DNA from: Candidatus Omnitrophota bacterium
GTDB taxonomy: Bacteria > Omnitrophota > Gorgyraeia > Zapsychrales > Zapsychraceae
Length of the DNA stretch: 8,903 nucleotides
Assembly (NCBI GenBank): GCA_016217585.1
Contig: JACRHQ010000013.1
Span: 1 to 8,903, forward strand
Reading direction: 5' to 3'
The notes beneath the pieces were generated by a model. That model saw only the letters and a list, made by a program, of their open reading frames with translations. It had not been told where the DNA came from and made no database searches. Shown piece after piece: positions 1 to 5,734 of the stretch. The translations under genes and the position numbers were made by a program. Numbering within the stretch: the first letter of the stretch is position 1; every line of letters begins with the position of its first letter.

Positions 1-1580
1 GTCCCCAGAAACGTCATCATCAGCCCGAACCCCAGGGCGCCGATCATATTGTGGTAGGTTGATTCCAGCGCCGCCTTGTCTTTCGGATACCGGATGCACT
101 GCAGGATGTACAAATGCCCGACAAGGCCGGCCACGCACACGCCGGAATAACCCATCGTGATCGTCAAGACGTGAGTCCCCAGCCAGAAGTTCGAATTCAA
201 TACCGCCACCAGCATCTGCATGGTATCGCCCTCGGCGGCAAATTTTGAGGCGACCATCAAAAAGACAAAGCCGCACACGCTCGCGACGATATTGCCCACC
301 CAGCGTTTGTTGACGAGCTCGATAATGACCCCCGCGACGACGGTGATCAAGCTGACAAAGATAAACGTCTCGTACAGATTGCTCACCGGCGGCCGGGCCA
401 TGATGATGACCCGCAGCGTCAGCGCCAGCGCGTGCGGCACAAGCCCCGCCGCGACCAAAAAGCAAGCGGCCCGCCGCCAGACCGGCCGCGCCCCCTCCGG
501 GAAAAACGACCACAGGAAGATAAAAAACGCGAGGGCGTAAAACAGTTTCGCCCACAGGAAAAGGTCGGCCTTGTTGTAAAACAACTCCAGCGGAATTTTG
601 GCGACGGCCTTTTTACGGGCGGGGTCGAGGCGGTTGAGGGCCGAATTGCCGAACGACCGGACCGCCAGGTCGAACTGGAGCTGTTCACCGTTCCAATAAT
701 AGACCATCATGTCCCGCAGACGCGCGATTTCCTCACGGATTTTTGGATCTGAAGACCCGCGGTTGACGGCGTCCATCGGGCTCAACCAGCCTTCTGAAGA
801 ATCGCCGGCCGGCACGACCGTGAACGGCAGGTCATGATAATCCAGCGACCAGCGGAAAAGCGTATTGGCAAGCTGAAACAATTCCTTGTCGCGCGCCGGC
901 CAGTCCGCGGAATTCTTTTTCTCAAGCTTCCCGGTCAACTCACGCAGGCGGTCCGCGCGCGAGGCGATATCGTAAAAGCTGAACATCTTCTGGCCTTCGG
1001 GGAGCCCCAGCGCCTTGGCCACCTCCGGGCTGGTGATCCCGAAGTCCGGCGACGGGAAAGCGAAACTGAACACCTCGCTGTGTTGGTCGTAAAGGACGAC
1101 GTTCCGGTAGACCCGCAAGACTTCCTGCTCGACGACCGAGTGTTCTTTTTCGCTGATCTTGTCGGCCATCTCGGCGAGGTCTTCGAGTTTGGCGAGGCCG
1201 GGCTGCAGCTGGGCAAAACTGTAACGCCGGTGCGGCTCGGCTTCTATCCCCAGGCCGGCGGCGATCTCGGGGTTGTTGATCAGGAAAATCTTGTCGTCGA
1301 GGGTCGTCTGCGGCGCAAACAAAAGCCGCCCCAGCCATTCCACGGCCGGTTTACGCTCAAAGGAAGTCTTGCCGGAAAACTGCAGCAGGAGCGTGCGGGC
1401 GTAGGTGTCCACGGGCTTGACCCTGCCGTCGCTCAAGACGGCCAGCGCGCCGAAGCGTTCCAGCGAACGGAGTTTGCGCGGCTGGACCGAGGAATCGAGA
1501 TTGCAGATCGGCTGGGCGAAGGCAGGCGACAAACCTGCGGTGAGGACAAGCAAAAAAATAATGGCAACTTTCTTATGCAT
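1..1580 (-). CDS. ccsA: Cytochrome c biogenesis protein CcsA/ResC, 3' end off the window
   Basis: System II haem-handling membrane protein: with ResB it carries haem across the inner membrane and attaches it to CxxCH apocytochromes. The visible 526 codons start with a signal-like segment (residues 1-22, ending SPAFA-Q). A long periplasmic region of about 310 residues follows and includes DGRVKPVDTYAR (51-62). Hydrophobic helices begin near residue 338. The family signature ARPPVSNLYETF lies near 394-405, after a helix with the typical VPHALALTLR. NFWLGTHVLTITMGYS follows, with His about 469 as the likely periplasmic haem-ligand histidine. The Trp-rich WWD segment should lie beyond the left edge. 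The ATG at 1580 is chosen; an in-frame ATG at 1589 would add MLV. Neither has a strong Shine-Dalgarno. The gene begins 45 nt after resB, as expected for a co-transcribed pair. The open frame to the window edge was translated by hand. Confidence 0.9.
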   Translation of the reverse strand, partial: MHKKVAIIFLLVLTAGLSPAFAQPICNLDSSVQPRKLRSLERFGALAVLSDGRVKPVDTYARTLLLQFSGKTSFERKPAVEWLGRLLFAPQTTLDDKIFLINNPEIAAGLGIEAEPHRRYSFAQLQPGLAKLEDLAEMADKISEKEHSVVEQEVLRVYRNVVLYDQHSEVFSFAFPSPDFGITSPEVAKALGLPEGQKMFSFYDIASRADRLRELTGKLEKKNSADWPARDKELFQLANTLFRWSLDYHDLPFTVVPAGDSSEGWLSPMDAVNRGSSDPKIREEIARLRDMMVYYWNGEQLQFDLAVRSFGNSALNRLDPARKKAVAKIPLELFYNKADLFLWAKLFYALAFFIFLWSFFPEGARPVWRRAACFLVAAGLVPHALALTLRVIIMARPPVSNLYETFIFVSLITVVAGVIIELVNKRWVGNIVASVCGFVFLMVASKFAAEGDTMQMLVAVLNSNFWLGTHVLTITMGYSGVCVAGLVGHLYILQCIRYPKDKAALESTYHNMIGALGFGLMMTFLG

Positions 1581-1592
1581 GACAAGCATCGT

Positions 1593-1622
1593 TCCGGTTA
1601 TCCGGGTATCCGGTTACCCGGA
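1593..1622. repeat. 8-nt tandem repeat with hairpin in the resB-ccsA gap
   Basis: Three consecutive 8-mers, tccggtta, tccgggta and tccggtta (1593-1616), are followed by cccgga. The second unit (1601-1608, tccgggta) is the exact reverse complement of tacccgga at 1615-1622. Transcript or single-stranded DNA can therefore form an 8-bp stem with a 6-nt loop. There is no T-run, so it is not a classical intrinsic terminator. It fills most of the 45-nt space between the resB stop and the ccsA start and could tune translation or mRNA stability between the two. That function is inferred. Confidence 0.75.
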
Positions 1623-1625
1623 TCC

Positions 1626-2756
1626 TTAATGTTTCAACTTCGCCCTAAATGCCATCAGTAAAAAATGCAGCGCGAGCCCGGCGAAGGTGACAAAACTGGC
1701 CACATAGGGCAATACCCTTCCCGCGTTTTTCACAACCGCCAGCGTGGAGGATTCCCTCCCAAACTGGTCTTTCCCATACGAAGACTGGTAAATCGTAAAA
1801 TCTTTATAACGTAATGGCTTGTTCATTGAGATCAGCACCTCGCGCGACCCGTTGCCGGCCGGGGTAATCTCGACCAGGCTTTTATAACTGCGCGCGATTT
1901 CGGTGTTCGGGTACCATTCCGCCGTGAACTCTTTAAGCTTTAATATAAAGGGAAGCGGGGAGCGTTTGCGGCGAAGCTGCATGAAATACGTTTTCCCGCC
2001 GCTCGTGATTTTCGCCGCTTCCTCTTCCCCTCCATACACAAGGACGGACACCTCCAGCGGCCCGGCGCCGCGCACGGTCAAAAGACCGCCGGGGATATTT
2101 TTCTCCGGCTCCTTGTCCAGAGGTGCTTCTTTAATCGTCTGGATCCCCGAGGCGCTTAAGACATCTGCCGAGGGTTTCCCGGTGCCGTAGGCCCCGGCGT
2201 TGGGATAATAATGCCCCACCGCCGCCGTCAACCCGTATTCCGGGAAGGCCAGCCGGTCGTTGGGACGCAACCCGTTTGAGTCGTAGGCGGCCACATCCTG
2301 GGCGTTATCTTTTTCAGTCCAGGCCGCCAGTTCCCAGTCATGGTAAGACTGCGAAACATTTGTCCCCTCGCCTTCCCTTAAAGTAATGTGCGACTCCCCG
2401 GTGCCGTGGTAAGTAACGAACGCGGCGACGAAAAACAACAAAAGGCCGAAATGGGTGACAATGATCCCGGCCTGGTCCCGTTTATAAACCAGCCGCACGA
2501 GGGCCGCGCAGACAAGATTGACAAAGAAGACCCACAGGACAAGCTGGGCGCCGGGAAACGGGATAAATCCCGCGAAGGTGAAGAAAAAGGAATAAAAAAA
2601 CTTTTGCTGGGCCAGGTACAGCCCGTGGGAAACCTGGTCGATGGTGCCCCACAACGTCAGGATAAAGAGCAGGACCAGGCACACGAGCGTGATCTTGATC
2701 GACGCGCAGAATTTGATCGCCGGGTTGCGTTGCAGGTTTTTACGAAATGAATTCAT
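1626..2756 (-). CDS. resB: Cytochrome c biogenesis protein ResB (Ccs1)-like
   Basis: Inner-membrane partner of CcsA in system II cytochrome c maturation. The 376 residues have three N-terminal helices (about 17-38, 69-91 and 96-116), a periplasmic domain (about 117-345) and a last helix near 348-370, the usual ResB layout. Family features are SIKITLVCLVLL...LWGTIDQ in helix 1 and GIIVTHFGLLLFF in helix 3. In helix 3, His102 sits where ResB-type proteins have a transmembrane haem-binding histidine. GESHITLREGE follows directly, matching the usual 'LxEGE' after helix 3. The protein is shorter than many ResB proteins (often over 450 residues). The start ATG has no recognisable Shine-Dalgarno, because the preceding bases belong to a palindromic repeat array. 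ccsA follows 45 nt downstream and a lipoprotein gene lies 79 nt upstream. Confidence 0.92.
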   Translation of the reverse strand: MNSFRKNLQRNPAIKFCASIKITLVCLVLLFILTLWGTIDQVSHGLYLAQQKFFYSFFFTFAGFIPFPGAQLVLWVFFVNLVCAALVRLVYKRDQAGIIVTHFGLLLFFVAAFVTYHGTGESHITLREGEGTNVSQSYHDWELAAWTEKDNAQDVAAYDSNGLRPNDRLAFPEYGLTAAVGHYYPNAGAYGTGKPSADVLSASGIQTIKEAPLDKEPEKNIPGGLLTVRGAGPLEVSVLVYGGEEEAAKITSGGKTYFMQLRRKRSPLPFILKLKEFTAEWYPNTEIARSYKSLVEITPAGNGSREVLISMNKPLRYKDFTIYQSSYGKDQFGRESSTLAVVKNAGRVLPYVASFVTFAGLALHFLLMAFRAKLKH

Positions 2757-2760
2757 TTTT

Positions 2761-2834
2761 TCGTATCTCGTCGCTCGTATCTCGTCGCTCGTATCTCGAG
2801 GAATGTTTTACGAGATACGAAATACGAGATACGA
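2761..2834. repeat. Palindromic array of a 10-bp unit with 14-nt period before resB
   Basis: The unit tcgtatctcg occurs at 2761-2770, 2775-2784 and 2789-2798, spaced exactly 14 nt by tcgc linkers. Its reverse complement cgagatacga occurs at 2811-2820 and 2825-2834, also spaced 14 nt but with an aata linker. The arms are separated by 12 nt (2799-2810). The inner copies can pair as two 10-bp stems divided by a symmetrical 4x4 internal loop. The array occupies nearly the whole 79-nt gap between the lipoprotein stop and the resB start, ending 4 nt before the resB ATG. It resembles REP-type intergenic palindromes in form. No RAYT transposase gene is in the window. Confidence 0.9.
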
Positions 2835-2835
2835 C

Positions 2836-3633
2836 CTAGTTCAGCTTCAAAGATTGACACAACGCTTCAAATTTATCCCGGTTCTTGAGAACGGCCCCGC
2901 GGCTGCCGGTCATCTTCACGAACACGGTCATCGAATCCAGATCGAGGATGGTGGCGATCATGGAAGGCGCCCGGGGATCGCTTTCCGGTTGAAGCCCGGC
3001 AAGGTCGATGATCGTCGCGGGCAGGCCGTCGGGCGTCTTGATTTTTTTCCGGGAGGCGAGGAATTTCTGCATCTTCTCCCCGGAGAGGACCTCGAGCTTC
3101 AGCTGCCCCATCCAGCGCGCCACGTTGGACTCAAGCCCGCCGGCGGCGCCGGAAAGAGAAATCAGCGCGCACTCCACGGGGTCCCCGGTGTCCGCCGATC
3201 TGAACGTGGCCAGGCGCATGCCGCTTCCCGGCGACTCCTGCCAGCCGTCCGGCGTTTGCCAGGATAATGGCGGCTTGGTCGCCGAGGCGTCAAGCATCTC
3301 CTGCATCTGGTCGCCGGCAACGCCCGAAGGCATCTGCATGTCACCGGCCGCGCCGGGCATGGCCATCTCTCCGGGGCCGCCGGAGGCGGAGGACATCCGG
3401 CGCCGGACAGCCGCATGCGTATCGTCCATGGGCATGTCGCCTAAGCCGGCGTGCGGATCGCCCGCCGTCATCTGCGCCGGCCGCGCCTGTGTTTCTGCCG
3501 GCGGACTGACGCGGACTTCCGTATAGACGCGTCTGGCCGACCGCCGCTCGCATCCGCCGCTGGCCAGGGCGCCTGATAAAACCGCCGCTAAAAAAATGTA
3601 ACCGCAAAATTTGGGATTAAGCAGCATCGACAT
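2836..3633 (-). CDS. Predicted Met/His-rich lipoprotein of unknown function
   Basis: Predicted exported lipoprotein of 265 residues. The N-terminus has a hydrophobic stretch (GYIFLAAVLSGALA) and an imperfect lipobox, SGGC, with acceptor Cys28. A low-complexity linker (about 55-113) contains ten Met and two His in patterns such as DMPMDD, GEMAMPG and GDMQMPSG, of a kind sometimes seen in copper-binding proteins. The C-terminal domain (about 124-265) begins WQTPDGW and has GMRLATF, GGLESNVARWMGQ and a basic end. I recall similar domains in uncharacterised PVC-group lipoproteins but cannot name a family. The frame is open up to a TTG at 3651. I prefer ATG 3633 (ATG 3627 is also possible) because a promoter-like -10 overlaps the TTG-initiated codons. 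No clear Shine-Dalgarno is seen. The position just before resB/ccsA suggests a link to haem, copper or redox work in the periplasm; this is inference. Confidence 0.75.
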   Translation of the reverse strand: MSMLLNPKFCGYIFLAAVLSGALASGGCERRSARRVYTEVRVSPPAETQARPAQMTAGDPHAGLGDMPMDDTHAAVRRRMSSASGGPGEMAMPGAAGDMQMPSGVAGDQMQEMLDASATKPPLSWQTPDGWQESPGSGMRLATFRSADTGDPVECALISLSGAAGGLESNVARWMGQLKLEVLSGEKMQKFLASRKKIKTPDGLPATIIDLAGLQPESDPRAPSMIATILDLDSMTVFVKMTGSRGAVLKNRDKFEALCQSLKLN

Positions 3634-3640
3634 GGGGTGT

Positions 3641-3669
3641 ATTCTAATCAATCACTTTAAAAAATACAA
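3641..3669 (-). promoter_or_regulatory. Candidate sigma70-type promoter for the lipoprotein-resB-ccsA genes
   Basis: On the minus strand, TTGTAT (3664-3669) and TAGAAT (3641-3646) are separated by 17 nt. The -10 matches TATAAT at five of six positions and the -35 matches TTGACA at three of six. Transcription would start only a few bases before ATG 3633 or 3627, giving a very short or absent leader. That fits the missing Shine-Dalgarno. This is a by-eye match only. Confidence 0.35.
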
Positions 3670-3673
3670 GCGC

Positions 3674-3699
3674 TAAACTCTCTCGCGTAAACTCTCGCG
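3674..3699. repeat. Short imperfect tandem repeat in the nuclease-lipoprotein gap
   Basis: taaactctctcgcg (3674-3687) is followed directly by taaactctcgcg (3688-3699). The units are the same except for one extra TC dinucleotide in the first. They lie just upstream of the candidate lipoprotein promoter and 6 nt beyond the nuclease stop codon. They could be an operator or slippage-prone filler; no function can be assigned. Confidence 0.6.
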
Positions 3700-3705
3700 T
3701 GTCCT

Positions 3706-4728
3706 TTACTCATACACGACCGCCAGGTGTTCGTCCAGGAGTTCCTGGTTCAGGCAGGTCCCCTCACTGGCGACGAGCGCCGGGTCGCCGGCCCCCGGCA
3801 AGTACAAAACGTCCGCGAGATACCGGTCGAACTTGTCCGTGCGGTCCTTGTAAGTCTTGACGATAATGAACTCGCAGTCTTTAAGCCGCGCCTCGACGAA
3901 CCGTTTGGCTCTTCGACCTTCCTCGGTGTCAATCTCCGGGCAGTTGATCCCGCGCAACCGCAGCTTCTGACTGACGGACATCGGGCAATTGAAATCAAGG
4001 GAAACCAGCAGCGTGTCGCCGTCAATAACTTTCTCGACCGCGGCTTTGTAAGTGAACAATTCGTCTTTGGGAACCGCGACCTTCCTGGCTCCGGTGATCG
4101 TCCCCCCTTTAAAGGCAAGCTCAACCGTGTCGCCTTCCTTTAATGGGGGAGCGTCCTTGGGGATTGCGTACTGTTCGCGGAAGCCCAGGTCCAGGGCCAA
4201 CGGACCCCGGCGGATCAACGACTTGTTCGCCGGGACGATCTGGCAGGTGTGCAGCTTCCCGCGGGTGAACGTTAATTGCGGGACAGAATTGTCGTCATTG
4301 GCCGGCGCGGCGAGCCTGCGCTTGACGCTTAAATATTCCCGAAGCTTTGTCGTGTCCCAATCATGACGGATAATTTTTTCTTCAAGCTTCTTCCGTTCTT
4401 CCGTGTCCTGGACAGTGAGCAGACCTTTATAATGCTCCCAGGTCAATTTGTGAGGAAACTCACAAATTGGATAAGCCCGGTGGAACCGGACCGCCCACTG
4501 CAGCGTCGTCCTCTCCCGGCCGGTATCTTCCGCCAGTTTTTCATAAAAACCGGCGGCATACGCGGGCTTGTCCTTGTGCTCCAGAAGGTGCTCGTCGATA
4601 TATTTGCCGACGTTCCAATACGCCTTCGCGAAGCGGCTCTTGACAAAGACCTCCAGCTCCGCGAACTCCCGCGTGATTTTCTGGACGAGGGTTCTGTAAC
4701 CGTCGGATTGGGATAAGGACTTAGGCAT
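3706..4728 (-). CDS. YhcG/DUF1016-N-like and SNase-like two-domain protein
   Basis: A 340-residue protein with two recognisable parts and no signal peptide. Residues about 10-135 resemble the N-terminal helical domain of YhcG/DUF1016 proteins: AYWNVGKYIDEHLLE, GFYEKLAEDTGRERTTLQWAVRFHRAYP (helix-turn-helix-like) and LTWEHYKGLLTV. Residues about 226-340 are a thermonuclease (SNase) fold: KVIDGDTLLV (D236/D238), LRLRGINCPE (R257, E265) and TDKFDRYLADV (R302). These match SNase Asp21, Arg35, Glu43 and Arg87. The Asp40 metal-ligand position is Asn262. I recall similar fused proteins in other genomes, so the architecture is probably recurrent. The likely role is a calcium-type phosphodiesterase on DNA or RNA, with target choice by the N-terminal domain; biological function is unknown. 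The ATG start has no visible Shine-Dalgarno, only an AT-rich leader. Confidence 0.85.
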   Translation of the reverse strand: MPKSLSQSDGYRTLVQKITREFAELEVFVKSRFAKAYWNVGKYIDEHLLEHKDKPAYAAGFYEKLAEDTGRERTTLQWAVRFHRAYPICEFPHKLTWEHYKGLLTVQDTEERKKLEEKIIRHDWDTTKLREYLSVKRRLAAPANDDNSVPQLTFTRGKLHTCQIVPANKSLIRRGPLALDLGFREQYAIPKDAPPLKEGDTVELAFKGGTITGARKVAVPKDELFTYKAAVEKVIDGDTLLVSLDFNCPMSVSQKLRLRGINCPEIDTEEGRRAKRFVEARLKDCEFIIVKTYKDRTDKFDRYLADVLYLPGAGDPALVASEGTCLNQELLDEHLAVVYE

Positions 4729-4757
4729 AAATAATTTGGGTTACGCTGTGCGTCGGG

Positions 4758-4797
4758 GGATTCTCATAACTGGAACATGCCGGGGCCTTGAGAATCC
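4758..4797. repeat. Inverted repeat, 9-bp arms, between two genes
   Basis: ggattctca (4758-4766) and tgagaatcc (4789-4797) are exact reverse complements separated by 22 nt. They lie in the 76-nt gap between the CxxC protein stop (4805) and the nuclease start (4728). No T-run follows on either strand, so it is not a typical intrinsic terminator. It could be an operator, an mRNA-stabilising stem or a factor-dependent stop. Gene spacing and the lack of a Shine-Dalgarno on the next gene make an operon break here plausible. Confidence 0.55.
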
Positions 4798-4804
4798 GGG
4801 GAAT

Positions 4805-5260
4805 TCATCCGCGGCGGGGTCCATTGCGCGCGTCTTTTATCGCGCTCAGTTTGACCTTGAGATTTTCCTTGTGTTTGCCGATGAGCCCCAGCGCGTTTTC
4901 CACGTATTCCCCGGAGCTGATTTCATCAGCCGCGTATTGCCGCAGAAGGTCCAGCCACTCTTCGTGGATCTCGCAATGTTCGGAATCATCCATGACCGCC
5001 AGCGGACAATCCGGGCATCTCTGGCCGGAGAGTTCGTTGCCGATAGTTTCTTTTTCCCACGTCTTGCGGTAGCCGTAGGCATGCGCTTCAATCCATTCCA
5101 GGGCGCGCAGCTCCCGTTCTTCCGGCGGGAATTGTTCAATGTAGGCCTGGATCACCTTCAATTCTTTCTTGATGAATTTGTCGTCCTCAAAGACAACCTT
5201 TTGATTGCCGCCCACAAACCGCAGGATCAGGGCGAACATGGGATCGTTGATCGTATACAT
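4805..5260 (-). CDS. Small protein with CxxC...CxxH putative zinc site, unknown function
   Basis: I do not recognise a named family. The 151-residue product is soluble and charged, with no signal peptide or membrane segment. The central segment RCPDCPL...HCEIHEEW places Cys82, Cys85, Cys96 and His99 as a plausible CxxC/CxxH zinc site, with His95 adjacent. Flanking regions look helical: 27-72 are rich in Glu and Lys and include FPPEERELRALEWIEAHAYG, and 100-145 include EWLDLLRQYAADEISSGEYV. The ATG at 5260 is well supported by AGAGGAA (5266-5272) at suitable spacing. The gene follows the response regulator by 73 nt, most of which is a remnant of the pdxA 3' end. It may originally have followed pdxA directly. 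Confidence 0.8.
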   Translation of the reverse strand: MYTINDPMFALILRFVGGNQKVVFEDDKFIKKELKVIQAYIEQFPPEERELRALEWIEAHAYGYRKTWEKETIGNELSGQRCPDCPLAVMDDSEHCEIHEEWLDLLRQYAADEISSGEYVENALGLIGKHKENLKVKLSAIKDARNGPRRG

Positions 5261-5278
5261 AAAAATTCCTCTCTTTCT

Positions 5279-5332
5279 CTACCCCGCCAGAGCAACGGCC
5301 GGTTTGACGGCCGCGGCCATTGAAGAGGCGTC
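5279..5332 (-). pseudogene. Remnant second copy of the pdxA 3' end
   Basis: Read on the minus strand in the pdxA frame, this 54-nt stretch encodes DASSMAAAVKPAVALAG and a TAG stop. The true PdxA tail reads DASSMAAAVKLAVHLAG before its last three residues. Nucleotides 5282-5332 align with 5747-5797 without gaps at 44 of 51 positions, and the inner 38 match at 35. Four of the seven differences fall silently in codon third positions and three change residues, as expected if the sequence diverged while it was still coding. It starts one base after the response-regulator stop codon and has no start codon or upstream pdxA sequence. The remaining distance to the next gene (18 nt, with a Shine-Dalgarno) is ordinary operon spacing. 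Confidence 0.85.
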
Positions 5333-5333
5333 A

Positions 5334-5696
5334 TTAAATGTAGCGGTGGACAAAGCGCAGAAGCTGCTCGATATCGAAGGGCTTCATGAGATAATCCGTC
5401 GCCTTTTGATTCTGCGATTCGATGAGCGAGGAGGTCTGACGGTTGGCGGTCAACATGATGACCGGCAACTCCCGCGTTTCCTCGTCGCTACGGATCGCAT
5501 TTAACACCTGCCACCCGTCGGGTTTTGGTATCATGATGTCCAGGAGCACAAGGTCCGGCTTCTGCGATTTCACCTTGCGCAGGGCTTCCTGCCCGTCCTC
5601 GGCCACAATCACCTTGTACCCCCGGGACACCAGGCACGCCTCGACCGCTTCGCGGGTATCCGGCTCATCCTCAACGATCAGGATATTCTTAAGCAT
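5334..5696 (-). CDS. Single-domain CheY-like response regulator
   Basis: A receiver domain with no output domain (120 residues). All phosphorylation landmarks are present: acidic pair Glu9/Asp10 in ILIVEDEPD, phospho-acceptor Asp53 in LVLLDIMIPKPDG, switch Thr83 in VIMLTAN, and Lys105 in DYLMKPF. It would take phosphate from a histidine kinase and act by protein contact rather than by binding DNA itself. No kinase gene is in the window. The frame is open to 5729, but ATG 5696 is clearly the start: AGGAGGT (5702-5708) sits 5 nt upstream and the protein then begins directly at beta-strand 1. The gene is bracketed by two copies of the pdxA 3' end, which suggests insertion between pdxA and the following gene. 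Confidence 0.93.
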   Translation of the reverse strand: MLKNILIVEDEPDTREAVEACLVSRGYKVIVAEDGQEALRKVKSQKPDLVLLDIMIPKPDGWQVLNAIRSDEETRELPVIMLTANRQTSSLIESQNQKATDYLMKPFDIEQLLRFVHRYI

Positions 5697-5701
5697 TGAA
5701 T

Positions 5702-5708
5702 ACCTCCT
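5702..5708 (-). promoter_or_regulatory. Strong Shine-Dalgarno of the response regulator
   Basis: AGGAGGT on the minus strand lies 5 nt before ATG 5696. It decides the start against the longer frame beginning at 5729. It is the best ribosome binding site in the window. Confidence 0.85.
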
Positions 5709-5734
5709 CTTATCCGCCTCCCCAAACATTCAGC

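Noticed and set aside
834..1661. 275-residue open frame on the plus strand
   Set aside because: It lies antisense to the ccsA coding region, has low-complexity charged content and no family features. The minus-strand translation carries clear CcsA motifs.
2761..2834. CRISPR array
   Set aside because: Units are 10 bp with 4-nt linkers and include inverted copies. There are no spacers of CRISPR length and no cas genes.
3008..3526. 172-residue plus-strand frame opposite the lipoprotein gene
   Set aside because: The minus strand gives a signal peptide, a lipobox and a coherent C-terminal domain. The plus frame is compositionally like a GC-driven shadow.
4758..4797. Intrinsic terminator
   Set aside because: The stem has a 22-nt loop and no U-run on either strand, so it is listed only as an inverted repeat.
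5697..5729. Upstream extension of the response regulator (MFGEADKRRYS...)
   Set aside because: The strong AGGAGGT lies inside this extension and points to ATG 5696, which begins exactly at the receiver fold.
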